64,000 nucleotides of DNA from an uncultured Pedobacter sp. (GTDB lineage Bacteria > Bacteroidota > Bacteroidia > Sphingobacteriales > Sphingobacteriaceae). The notes beneath the pieces were generated by a model that saw only the letters and a program-made list of their open reading frames with translations, searched no databases and had not been told where the DNA came from. The DNA lies in contig CALLKE010000179.1 of NCBI GenBank assembly GCA_938008555.1, positions 1 to 64,000 on the forward strand. Reading direction: 5' to 3'. Below, in pieces: positions 24,551 through 31,990 of this stretch (the first letter of the stretch is position 1; every line of letters begins with the position of its first letter). Made by a program: the position numbers and the translations under genes.

Positions 24551-26197
24551 ATGGCCAAACAAGATAAAAGCAAATTAAAAGACTGGTTTACAACTGGTAA
24601 ATACCCCACCCAAGAACAATTTTGGGATTGGATGGACTCGTACATTCATCGAGATGATCAATTACGCATCACGGCTAATTTCCCCGAGCTAGATGGCGTG
24701 CTACAACAAAAAGTAGATAAGGAAGTGTTTAAACATCACTTCGAAAATGATAACAATCCGCATAACGTAACCAAGCAGCAAGTAGGTTTAGGCAGTGTGG
24801 ACAATACCATGGATATCGACAAACCTGTTTCGATGGCCACCCAAACGGCGTTGGATTTAAAAGCAGATAAAACAGCGATGGCCGATCACCTGAAAGATGA
24901 TCAAAATCCGCACAAGGTAACCAAGCAACAAGTAGGTTTAGGCAAAGCCGATAATACCGCCGATTTGGATAAACCCATTTCGCGAGAGACACAAACAGCC
25001 CTCTATCTAAAAGCAGATAGAGAAGATTTGAGTCGCCACTTGAAGAATGATACTAACCCGCACCAAGTGACCAAAGCACAAGTAGGCCTAGGCCATGTGG
25101 ATGACACGGCTGATGTGAATAAACCCATCTCAACGGCCACGCAAACGGCTTTGGATTTAAAAGCGGATAAAACGAATTTGAGTAATCACTTAATAGATAC
25201 TACCAATCCGCATCGCGTAACCAAAGCACAAGTAGGCTTGGGCATAGCCGATAATACCGCCGATTTGGATAAACCCATCTCAACGGCCACACAAACGGCT
25301 TTGGATTTAAAAGCGGATAAAACCTATGTGAATGAGCAAGTAACCTCATTGGTTAGCGGGGCGCCCGAGTTGTTGGATACGTTGAAAGAACTTTCTGCAG
25401 CCATCGGCGATGATGCCAATTTTGCCAGCACGTTGAGCAAACAACTGGGTAATAAACTTGATAAAACCGAATCATTAAACAATTTGGTAGTTTCAAGTGG
25501 TACTGAGCCGATCACAACTACCGATAAACTGATCGAAGCATTGGGCAAATTGCAAGGACAGATAAATATGCTTTCCCGATTCAACAAACGGGTATTTGTT
25601 GAGCCCAATAGTTTACGCAATCAGCTTTCCAATGTGGTTGCAAATACAAGCAAAACGGTCGAAACGTCGGTGATGAACACCCATAGTTTCAGCAATCAAA
25701 ATGGGATCAATAAGCTCACCTTGATGGTCAATCTTTTGAACTCGGCTACTCCCACGGTCAACACTGATTTTGAACGGAAACATGAATTTTATCTGTCGTT
25801 GAAAAATGGAAAATTGTCTACCATGTATAGCGACGCCCAGCCTTACACAGACATTAAAATCGGAGAAATAGTGAATTCGAAGGGCCACGGAACGGGCAAT
25901 GGAATAAAAACGATGGAGCTTTATTTCAAAACAAGCATGCAAAGCGATCCTTTAGCATCCATACAGTGGTCGATGCTCGAATTTACTCCCTTTCAAATTC
26001 AAAATAATACCAGAACAGAAGGTGCGCCCGTATCGGTTTATCTCCGCAATATGGATAATACCAAAATAGTAGGAGCCTCGGAATGTCTGTTTACCCTCAG
26101 GGTAAAATCGTCCATTCTATTCAAGAAAGGCACTAATCCGACCATTGCCGATGCCGGCATTGATATCAATGGGGTGATACTGGATCGGATTAAATAA
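24551..26197 (+). CDS. second tail fibre with four 50-aa repeats
   Basis: This 548-aa protein has an N-terminal part with LKDWFTTGKYPTQEQFWDWM that may bind the baseplate or assist folding. Four tandem 50-aa units of the phage fibre motif follow (NPHxVTKxQVGLGxxDNTxD, then xDKPxSxxTQTALxLKADK). After residue 270 comes a helical stretch (ELLDTLKELSAAIGDDANFA), then a beta-rich C terminus with no motif I know, likely the receptor-binding tip. The 'NPH-x-VTK-x-QVGLG-x-VDNT' repeat is well known in phage fibres. Confidence 0.88.
   Translation: MAKQDKSKLKDWFTTGKYPTQEQFWDWMDSYIHRDDQLRITANFPELDGVLQQKVDKEVFKHHFENDNNPHNVTKQQVGLGSVDNTMDIDKPVSMATQTALDLKADKTAMADHLKDDQNPHKVTKQQVGLGKADNTADLDKPISRETQTALYLKADREDLSRHLKNDTNPHQVTKAQVGLGHVDDTADVNKPISTATQTALDLKADKTNLSNHLIDTTNPHRVTKAQVGLGIADNTADLDKPISTATQTALDLKADKTYVNEQVTSLVSGAPELLDTLKELSAAIGDDANFASTLSKQLGNKLDKTESLNNLVVSSGTEPITTTDKLIEALGKLQGQINMLSRFNKRVFVEPNSLRNQLSNVVANTSKTVETSVMNTHSFSNQNGINKLTLMVNLLNSATPTVNTDFERKHEFYLSLKNGKLSTMYSDAQPYTDIKIGEIVNSKGHGTGNGIKTMELYFKTSMQSDPLASIQWSMLEFTPFQIQNNTRTEGAPVSVYLRNMDNTKIVGASECLFTLRVKSSILFKKGTNPTIADAGIDINGVILDRIK
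24755..25354 (+). repeat. four 150-bp tandem repeats in tail fibre 2
   Basis: Units start at 24755, 24905, 25055 and 25205, each with the codons for NPH. Units differ by scattered substitutions but keep length exactly. Units 3 and 4 share a nearly identical end (ATCTCAACGGCCAC...GCTTTGGATTTAAAAGCGGA), pointing to a late duplication or gene conversion. Confidence 0.9.
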
Positions 26198-26280
26198 AAT
26201 CGCCATTAGTCCCCGATGTTAAAAAATCTACATGGGGGGGCGATAGGTTATAAGCGGGTATCACAGAACAACGTATACGA

Positions 26281-27072
26281 ATGAATCTAAAAACACCCAT
26301 CAGCTATTATGGTGGTAAACAAAAACTAGCTCCTAAAATCATTTCATTAATACCGCCGCACACCCTCTATGCCGAGCCTTTTGTGGGAGGTGCGGCGGTA
26401 TTCTTTGGTAAACAACCGTCCGAAATAGAAGTATTGAACGATACCAATGGTGAGTTAATCAATTTCTACAAAGTGGTACAAAACGATTTTGCAGGACTTG
26501 AAAGCGAAATCAGAAACACGCTTCATAGCCGTGGTTTGCACCATCAAGCAGGTGTTATTTACAACAACCCCGGCCTATTTAACGAAATCAAACGCGCGTG
26601 GGCCGTCTGGGTTTTGAGTACCCAAAGCTTTAGTGCGAAGCTAGATTCTAGCTTCGGGTATGGCAAAACTATTAACACGATGACTAAAAAGATCATCAAC
26701 AATAGGGATCGCTTCACCGAGCAGATCGCTTTTCGATTGCAAAATTGTCAACTAGAGTGTGCGGATGCGTTGTATATAATTAATAGTAGAGATACCGCCC
26801 AGAGCTTTTTCTATTGCGATCCGCCCTATTTCAACAGCACTTGCGGCCATTATGGTGGTTACAGCGAGCAGGATTTTGAGAACCTTTTAAAATGTTTGTC
26901 TACGATCAAAGGCAAATTTCTGCTGTCTTCTTATCCATCGCCTCTATTATTGAGGTATATTAAAGCAAATGCTTGGCATACGTGGAGTGTAGAAAAGGGG
27001 GTAAGCGTAAATATTAAGTCGGGATACCTCAAGCGAAAGGTCGAGGTTTTGACGGCTAATTATCCCATTTGA
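26281..27072 (+). CDS. phage D12-class DNA adenine methylase
   Basis: This 263-aa protein has the D12/Dam order: MNLKTPISYYGGKQKLAPKI at the N terminus (SAM-site YYGGK), AEPFVGGAAVFF at 31-42 (motif I), and FFYCDPPYFNS with catalytic DPPY at 180-183. It has the usual length. It would methylate adenine-N6 in phage DNA, probably to protect it from restriction. It is the last gene of the prophage, where Mu carries the mom modification gene. The target sequence cannot be read from here. Confidence 0.93.
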   Translation: MNLKTPISYYGGKQKLAPKIISLIPPHTLYAEPFVGGAAVFFGKQPSEIEVLNDTNGELINFYKVVQNDFAGLESEIRNTLHSRGLHHQAGVIYNNPGLFNEIKRAWAVWVLSTQSFSAKLDSSFGYGKTINTMTKKIINNRDRFTEQIAFRLQNCQLECADALYIINSRDTAQSFFYCDPPYFNSTCGHYGGYSEQDFENLLKCLSTIKGKFLLSSYPSPLLLRYIKANAWHTWSVEKGVSVNIKSGYLKRKVEVLTANYPI

Positions 27073-27105
27073 GCAGGGTGTTTTATAACCTTTTAAAAGG
27101 TGTTT

Positions 27106-27133
27106 AAAGGGGCTTGTTTTGGCCCCTTTTTTC
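27106..27133 (+). terminator. rho-independent terminator of the late operon
   Basis: AAAGGGGC (27106-27113) and GCCCCTTT (27122-27129) form the stem with an 8-nt loop, followed by a T-run (CTTTTTTC). It stands 34 nt behind the methylase stop and just before the prophage end. Confidence 0.85.
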
Positions 27134-27206
27134 TCAGTGGTTTTGAAGAATTTTCTTCAGATTTGGGGGGTATTTTTTTGCACTTTTGGTTTTGCGGATT
27201 ATACCA
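27134..27206. other. right end of the Mu-like prophage (approximate)
   Basis: Host coding homology (GNAT family) resumes at about 27207 within codons for TYIIKPNQTG. The base pair CA at 27205-27206 fits the CA-3' terminus of Mu-type transposons, and CCTAT would be the first host 5-mer. The stretch before it is rich in TTTTG units and has the palindrome TGAAGAATTTTCTTCA (27144-27159), possible transposase-binding sites. A CA at 27181-27182 is the alternative end. Left end and target duplication are not in the window. Confidence 0.5.
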
Positions 27207-27514
27207 CCTATATTATAAAACCGAACCAAACTGGTTTGGGATCACATATTGCGAACTGTTCTTACATGGTTTGTCCAGATGCGCGAGGTAAAGGTGTTGG
27301 GCGGCTAATCTGTGAGCACTCAATAACTGAAGCACAACAACTAGGATACAAAGCAATGCAGTTTAACCTCGTTGTCAGTACCAATCATGCTGCTGTAGCG
27401 CTATGGCAAAAATGTGGTTTTAAAATTATTGGCACTATACCTGAAGGTTTTAAACATCAATCATTAGGATATGTAGATGCTCATATCATGTATAGAAAGC
27501 TATCTAAAGCTTGA
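27207..27514 (+). pseudogene. GNAT acetyltransferase cut by the prophage (3' part)
   Basis: The frame encodes TYIIKPNQTGLGSHIANCSY, then MVCPDARGKGVGRLICEHSI, AMQFNLVVSTNHAAVALWQK and CGFKIIGTIPEGFKHQSLGY. The acetyl-CoA loop R/Q-x-x-G-x-G/A is ARGKGVGR. Full-length relatives have about 65 further residues in front, so the N-terminal part is missing here; it should lie left of the prophage outside the window. An in-frame ATG upstream in phage DNA would give a chimeric product. It converges on rmuC, 21 nt away. Confidence 0.8.
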
Positions 27515-27535
27515 TCAAGTAGAGACTACTTCAAC

Positions 27536-28909
27536 CTAATCTTCTTCACCAACCAAAAGCTTTGGGTCCAATTGTTTGCTGGCTTTTGCACCCAATTTTT
27601 TAATTTTTTCGGCAGTAATAGTCAAGTTTCCACGACCATCACAAAGTTTATTTAAAGCTTTTTCGTAAGCATCCTGACTTTGTCTGATATTTTTGCCGAC
27701 GCTCTCCATATCGCCCACAAAACCTACAAACTTATCATACATCTCACCACCTAAACGAGCAATTTCTAACACATTTCGATTTTGACGCTCTTGTTTCCAC
27801 ATACTAGCAATAGTCCGTAATGTGGCCAATAAAGTAGAAGGGCTAACAATCACAACCCGTTTATCCCATGCAAAATTGAACAATTCCGCATCTTTCTGAA
27901 CAGCAACACTAAAGCAAGATTCAATCGGAATAAATAGCATCACAAAATCAGGCGAACTAATCCGATACAAATCGCTATAATTTTTAGATGATAAATCACT
28001 CACATGATTACGAATAGATACTAGATGTTGCTTGGTGAAAACTTCACGATCTGCATCAGAATCCGCATTTACCAACCGTTCGTACGCGATCAATGATACT
28101 TTTGAATCGACGATTAAGTGTTTTTCGTCAGGCAAATCAATAATCACATCAGGCTGGAATCGACTTCCATCTGCTGATTGTAAACTTGTTTGAATTCGGT
28201 ATTCCTGATCTTTAACTAAACCTGATCGCTCTAAAACACGTTCTAAAATAATTTCTCCCCAATTACCTTGTTTTTTCGTATCCCCCTTCAGCGCCTTCGT
28301 TAAATTCTGCGTTTCGACACTCATGGTTTTGTTCAGGTCTACTAGCTGTGTAATTACACCCTTGAGCGTATTCCGCTCATCTGCCTCCATCTTGTAAACT
28401 CTATCTACTTTTTCCTCAAAGGCTTTTATATTTTCTTTTAATGGATTAAGTAAAATGTCTAAGCTAGTTCGATTTTGTTCGGTGAATTTATGGGTCTTCT
28501 CTTCCAATATTTTACTGGCAATGAGTTCAAAATCTTTATTAAACTTTTCTTGATTTCGCTCTCGATCTTGTACCAATTCAGCAATTTTTTCTTTTTGGGC
28601 TGTAAAATATGCTCTAGAGCTTTCTAATGATTGATTTGCTTTCGCCAGTTTTTCACGCTCCTGCATGAGTTCTACAAGCAATCGCTCTTGCTCATTTTTG
28701 AGTAGATCAGTTATATTTTCTTTTTCGAGATTCAGATTTTGGCACCGTTCTTCTGCTTTGGCCAAACTTATTTTCAATCGGTCTAGTTCAGCCTGTAGCC
28801 GAGTAAATTCTGGCTGTTCAGCTTCATTTACTGCCTTTGGCCGCTTTAAGAATAACACCACAGCCACCAACAAAATCACGACTGAAATGAGCAATAAACT
28901 AATTTCCAT
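27536..28909 (-). CDS. rmuC: DNA recombination protein RmuC
   Basis: The chosen start gives MEISLLLISVVILLVAVVLF, one N-terminal membrane helix. A long coiled coil (residues 30-170) and the RmuC nuclease-like core follow (KGDTKKQGNWGEIILERVLE, FQPDVIIDLPDEKHLIVDSK, VSLIAYERLVNADSDADREV). Length 457 aa is normal. RmuC limits recombination at inverted repeats and other DNA rearrangements. The upstream reverse-strand TACTTTCG at 28927-28934 is a near-consensus -7 box. The longer in-frame start in front lacks the expected signal position. Confidence 0.95.
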   Translation of the reverse strand: MEISLLLISVVILLVAVVLFLKRPKAVNEAEQPEFTRLQAELDRLKISLAKAEERCQNLNLEKENITDLLKNEQERLLVELMQEREKLAKANQSLESSRAYFTAQKEKIAELVQDRERNQEKFNKDFELIASKILEEKTHKFTEQNRTSLDILLNPLKENIKAFEEKVDRVYKMEADERNTLKGVITQLVDLNKTMSVETQNLTKALKGDTKKQGNWGEIILERVLERSGLVKDQEYRIQTSLQSADGSRFQPDVIIDLPDEKHLIVDSKVSLIAYERLVNADSDADREVFTKQHLVSIRNHVSDLSSKNYSDLYRISSPDFVMLFIPIESCFSVAVQKDAELFNFAWDKRVVIVSPSTLLATLRTIASMWKQERQNRNVLEIARLGGEMYDKFVGFVGDMESVGKNIRQSQDAYEKALNKLCDGRGNLTITAEKIKKLGAKASKQLDPKLLVGEED

Positions 28910-28934
28910 TATTAAAATTTTTGGTACGAAAGTA

Positions 28935-29086
28935 GGGAAATAAGCCCAAAAATGACAGAAAGACAATCTGTCAAAGCTTAAATTATTGAGATTCGAAAAT
29001 TATCATATAAAAAAAATATCCATATATAATATGAAATACAATTACTACAATTGCATTATTTTAAAAATCAAGTAATAACAAAAACT
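28935..29086. other. AT-rich intergenic DNA before the broken peptide gene
   Basis: This stretch separates the rmuC start from the GG-leader pseudogene. It is very AT-rich (many poly-A and TATA runs). No promoter box of the TAnnTTTG type was convincing, and no hairpin with a T-run was seen. Confidence 0.4.
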
Positions 29087-29353
29087 ATGAAATTATTAAA
29101 ATTGCACAATTTTGAATTAGAAGAAATTAAGCCATAAGGCCTATTAAACATTGAAGGTGGAAATGTTTTTATTGGTTTGGGGCCCTAGAATACGGGAGCA
29201 AATATTGCTTGGAGAGTAGGTTCTATTCAGGCAAATATTGAAAGTCAAAAGGCTAATAGTAGGGTGCACCACAGTAACGGGCATTATACAGTAAGATCAG
29301 TTCAGATTGATCCTACCAAAGCGGCTGTTAACCTTAAAAAGCAGTCTCTTTGA
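29087..29353 (+). pseudogene. broken double-glycine-leader peptide gene
   Basis: Read in one frame, this gives MKLLKLHNFELEEIKP, stop, GLLNIEGGNVFIGLGP, stop, NTGANIAWRVGSIQANIESQ and so on, with 88 codons to a TGA at 29351-29353. The in-frame stops are TAA at 29135-29137 and TAG at 29186-29188. The leader resembles MKNLKLNTLDLMNVEALNSE...GLLLTNGG of the intact gene at 56050, including 'GLL' and the GG cleavage site at the same place. Such leaders are cut by C39-type peptidase-ABC exporters. A decayed secreted-peptide gene is the simplest reading. Confidence 0.65.
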
Positions 29354-29841
29354 TAGTTTTATACCTCTCCAAAGTTTTCAAAAAATGGCTGCTTTTATTC
29401 ACCCTCGACTTGTACGATTGCACCTTATTTCTATTTCGTATGCTTATGTTTTTTTAAGTCGTGAAGCTATGATAAATCGAGTTAACCATCAAGGTTTTGT
29501 TAATGATAACTTATGATAGTTTGGTGACAAGCAAAAACTTTACTCGATCAAATTCAGCCTACATTTTGAAAATGATGTATTTAAATTTAAAAAACAACAT
29601 TTTTTAAGTGGGCATGTTTTACCATTATTTGTGATTAATCAATGGAACTAGTAAAACCTATTTTGATATGTTTTTTCGCAATATTTAATATTGCTAGTGT
29701 GAGCTGGTTTGTTTACAGAAAATATTATAAGAGACAAACTCATCTTTCGTGGATGAAAGATCTGTTCATATGGTTTTAGTCAAAAATATTTCGGATACCG
29801 GATATCTTCAACGCTCACTCTGCTACCATTTATAAAGAGAG
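29354..29841. other. decayed region with small ORF remnants
   Basis: This 488-nt stretch is AT-rich with short open fragments: a 43-codon frame from 29385, and a fragment GDKQKLYSIKFSLHFENDVF that continues to a TAG near 29649. It looks like the remains of genes that once accompanied the broken peptide gene (for example immunity or export), but no family can be named. One intact 45-aa membrane ORF lies inside it. Confidence 0.4.
29642..29779 (+). CDS. possible 45-aa membrane peptide
   Basis: The ORF begins MELVKPILICFFAIFNIASV with a hydrophobic helix (residues 5-25), then a basic segment YRKYYKRQ and a Trp-rich end (SWMKDLFIWF). It has no clear ribosome-binding site. It stands in a decayed stretch next to a broken secreted-peptide gene and could be an immunity-like remnant. 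Coding status is uncertain. Confidence 0.25.
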   Translation: MELVKPILICFFAIFNIASVSWFVYRKYYKRQTHLSWMKDLFIWF

Positions 29842-29849
29842 TATCTTTG
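29842..29849 (+). promoter_or_regulatory. -7 box of the zinc metallopeptidase gene
   Basis: TATCTTTG matches TAnnTTTG exactly and lies 21 nt before the ATG at 29871. Because a longer in-frame TTG start (29847) would lie inside this box, the box supports the ATG as the true start. Confidence 0.55.
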
Positions 29850-29870
29850 TGCTACAGAATTTTTAAGAAA

Positions 29871-30563
29871 ATGGGATTAGAATTATTTATCATCATAGCA
29901 CTTGCGAGCCTTTTAGTACAATGGCGTTTTAAAAGCAAATTCACACACTATTCAGAAATAGCCCTATCATCGGGTATGAGTGGAAAAGAGGTGGCAGAGA
30001 AGATGCTGCTCGAACATGGAATAACAAATGTGTCAGTCGTTTCAGTAGAAGGGAAATTGTCAGATCATTATAATCCAGAGGAGTTCACCGTTAATTTAAG
30101 TCCAGAAGTATACAATGGGCGTAGCATTGCTGCTGCTGCTGTTGCTGCTCACGAGTGTGGTCATGCCATACAACATGCCAAAGCATATGCATGGCTAACA
30201 CTCCGGACCACTCTTGTTCCAATGGTGAGTGTAGCATCTAATTTGCTTCGCTGGGTTTTTATGCTGGGAATTTTCATGATTGCTTCGGCCTTTGGACAGA
30301 TTTTGCTGCTAATTGCTTTTAGCGCAATGATTATCGTAACTACGTTTAGTCTAATCACACTTCCCGTGGAGTTCGATGCAAGTCGTAGAGCACTTGCTTG
30401 GCTGAACACGAATAAAAATGTAGTGCAAACCAAGGCAGAACATGATCAAGCAAAAGATGCGTTATGGTGGGCTGCTATGACGTATGTAGTTGCTGCTTTA
30501 GGTGCTATTGCTCAGCTCATCTACCTAGCCATGATGCTTTTTAGTGGGCGTAGAAATGACTAA
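29871..30563 (+). CDS. YugP-family zinc metallopeptidase
   Basis: This 230-aa membrane protein has an N-terminal helix, then SGMSGKEVAEKMLLEHGITN and the zinc motif AHECGHAIQH (HExxH). Two central transmembrane helices (LLRWVFMLGIFMIASAFGQI and LLLIAFSAMIIVTTFSLITL), LPVEFDASRRALAWL with the third ligand Glu, and a last helix near the end follow. This is the full plan of the YugP/DUF232-type family, a membrane protease of unknown substrate. A strong bidirectional terminator follows. Confidence 0.92.
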   Translation: MGLELFIIIALASLLVQWRFKSKFTHYSEIALSSGMSGKEVAEKMLLEHGITNVSVVSVEGKLSDHYNPEEFTVNLSPEVYNGRSIAAAAVAAHECGHAIQHAKAYAWLTLRTTLVPMVSVASNLLRWVFMLGIFMIASAFGQILLLIAFSAMIIVTTFSLITLPVEFDASRRALAWLNTNKNVVQTKAEHDQAKDALWWAAMTYVVAALGAIAQLIYLAMMLFSGRRND

Positions 30564-30564
30564 A

Positions 30565-30604
30565 AAAATAAAAGCCGGCGATAAAATGCCGGCTTTTATT
30601 TTTT
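30565..30604. terminator. bidirectional terminator
   Basis: AATAAAAGCCGGC and GCCGGCTTTTATT form a 13-bp perfect stem around GATAAAAT, with A-runs on the left and T-runs on the right. It can end transcripts of both the metallopeptidase (forward) and the small lipoprotein (reverse). Confidence 0.9.
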
Positions 30605-30616
30605 AGAATTGATTCA

Positions 30617-30856
30617 TTATTTTTTTTGTGACTCACAAGGCGCATAAATAGCTCCTGTTGCAAAATCGACAATAGTTACTGGCCAAAAAAGTATAATATC
30701 TGCAATAAGTGCTACTGGCCTAATTTGTCTGGCTGGCTGTCCTGCTGCTGGTTTTGTTCTTTGACACTCACTTACTCGTCCGCCAAACACCGTTGCGCAA
30801 GAGCTGAGCGAAGTTACAATAAGTGCAATTGATACAATTTTCAATATAATTCCCAT
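30617..30856 (-). CDS. small YceK-like lipoprotein
   Basis: This 79-aa protein has a lipoprotein signal (MGIILKIVSIALIVTSLSSC, lipobox Cys at residue 20). ATVFGGRVSECQRTKP and a late hydrophobic stretch with LIADIILFWPVTIVDFATGA follow. 'C-A-T-V-F-x-G' plus 'W-P-x-x-x-V-D-x-x-T-G-x-x-Y' is the pattern of short YceK/YidQ-type lipoproteins. Function is not known. Confidence 0.75.
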   Translation of the reverse strand: MGIILKIVSIALIVTSLSSCATVFGGRVSECQRTKPAAGQPARQIRPVALIADIILFWPVTIVDFATGAIYAPCESQKK

Positions 30857-31047
30857 GTTTTTAATATTTTTTAATGCTAAAATAATGAAAAATTATTAAA
30901 AAATTATAATTGTATTCACTTGAATAATAATTAGTCCAAAATCTATTGTTTAATACCAAAAAGTTCTGCCTTTATATAATTTAATATTTACGAAATAATA
31001 AACGTGGGAAATATTGAGTATCATCTCACTGTATTCGCGCTTCTCAC

Positions 31048-31800
31048 TTAGAAGGAATATCCTAAGCCTACAGAATAAAGCCCATTTTTAATTTTTGCTT
31101 TATCACTGCTGTTAGCATCAATATTAATTGCTCCACCACTAGCTTCCAAGTTAAAACTAAGACCATTCTTCAATTGGTATCCAGCCATAAAATTGAAACC
31201 AAAGTCGACAACATGGTAATCTTTTCCAGAACCGAATTGGAGATCTCTCGTACCCATAACATAACTTGACGAAGAGGCCGCTAACGTTCCCAGGAGACCA
31301 CTCGAACTAGTGTTTTCTTCTCCTCCTAATGCAAAACCTAAATATGGCCCAGCACTCAGCAAAAGCTTCCCGGTGCCCATTTTAAAATCAACCATTAGAT
31401 TCACAGGAATTTCAAGATAAGAAAGAGTTACTTTTCGGGTGATATTGCCTAAATCAAGACCTTGACTAGCTGCAGCAGCAATGATAGCAGCATTTGAAAG
31501 CGTTATAACCTCTTTTCCTCCCTTACCAACAAAAGACAAACCTGGCTGAATAAATACCTGTCCAGAAGAAGACCTACCAACAGGAATATTAACTACCCCT
31601 CCAACATAAAATGAAGTAACCGACTGCTCGTCAATAGATGCAATTTCATTACCGCCAAACGTAATTACCCCGTCGACCCCGTAAAGTTTAGGAAATGTAA
31701 ACCCAGCTTTTATACCGTATGTAATTTTAGACGATTTTTCCTGGGCAAACAGCAAATGAAAGGCCATAAAGCAGACTGAAAACAAAAATATTTTTTTCAT
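31048..31800 (-). CDS. PorT-type outer-membrane beta-barrel protein
   Basis: This 250-aa protein has a signal peptide (MKKIFLFSVCFMAFHLLFAQ, cleavage after about residue 19). A barrel of amphipathic strands alternates with loops: ITYGIKAGFTFPKLYG, SSGQVFIQPGLSFVGKGGKE, VTLSYLEIPVNLMVDF, LLLSAGPYLGFALGG, NFMAGYQLKNGLSFNLEASG, and a C-terminal GLYSVGLGYSF ending in Phe. 'YLEIPVNL' and 'GPYLGF' are hallmarks of the Bacteroidota outer-membrane beta-barrel (OMP_b-brl_2) group. Ligand unknown. Confidence 0.88.
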   Translation of the reverse strand: MKKIFLFSVCFMAFHLLFAQEKSSKITYGIKAGFTFPKLYGVDGVITFGGNEIASIDEQSVTSFYVGGVVNIPVGRSSSGQVFIQPGLSFVGKGGKEVITLSNAAIIAAAASQGLDLGNITRKVTLSYLEIPVNLMVDFKMGTGKLLLSAGPYLGFALGGEENTSSSGLLGTLAASSSSYVMGTRDLQFGSGKDYHVVDFGFNFMAGYQLKNGLSFNLEASGGAINIDANSSDKAKIKNGLYSVGLGYSF

Positions 31801-31990
31801 GGTTTTTTATTTTTTGATTAATTGTTTAAACATGTATAACTAAAAAATAAGCACTTCCAGTATCAACTATTTCTTTTGACAAAAAGTATTCATAATAAAG
31901 CCCGCTGAGACAGATCTATCTCCTTATCATTTGGCAGGCAACGCTATTTAATACCTATTGTAGTATCTTGGCGCAAATTAATTCAGCACC

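Noticed and set aside
24755..25354. Regular 150-bp repeats considered as a CRISPR array
   Set aside because: Units are contiguous, in frame and encode a known fibre repeat; there are no short repeats with unique spacers.
27119..27206. Full ORF from 27119 taken as an intact acetyltransferase
   Set aside because: The first about 30 residues come from phage-end DNA and lack the GNAT N-terminal fold; the gene is a truncated chimera.
29307..29516. 69-codon ORF across the end of the broken peptide gene
   Set aside because: It overlaps the peptide frame, has no ribosome-binding site and no motif; treated as part of the decayed stretch.
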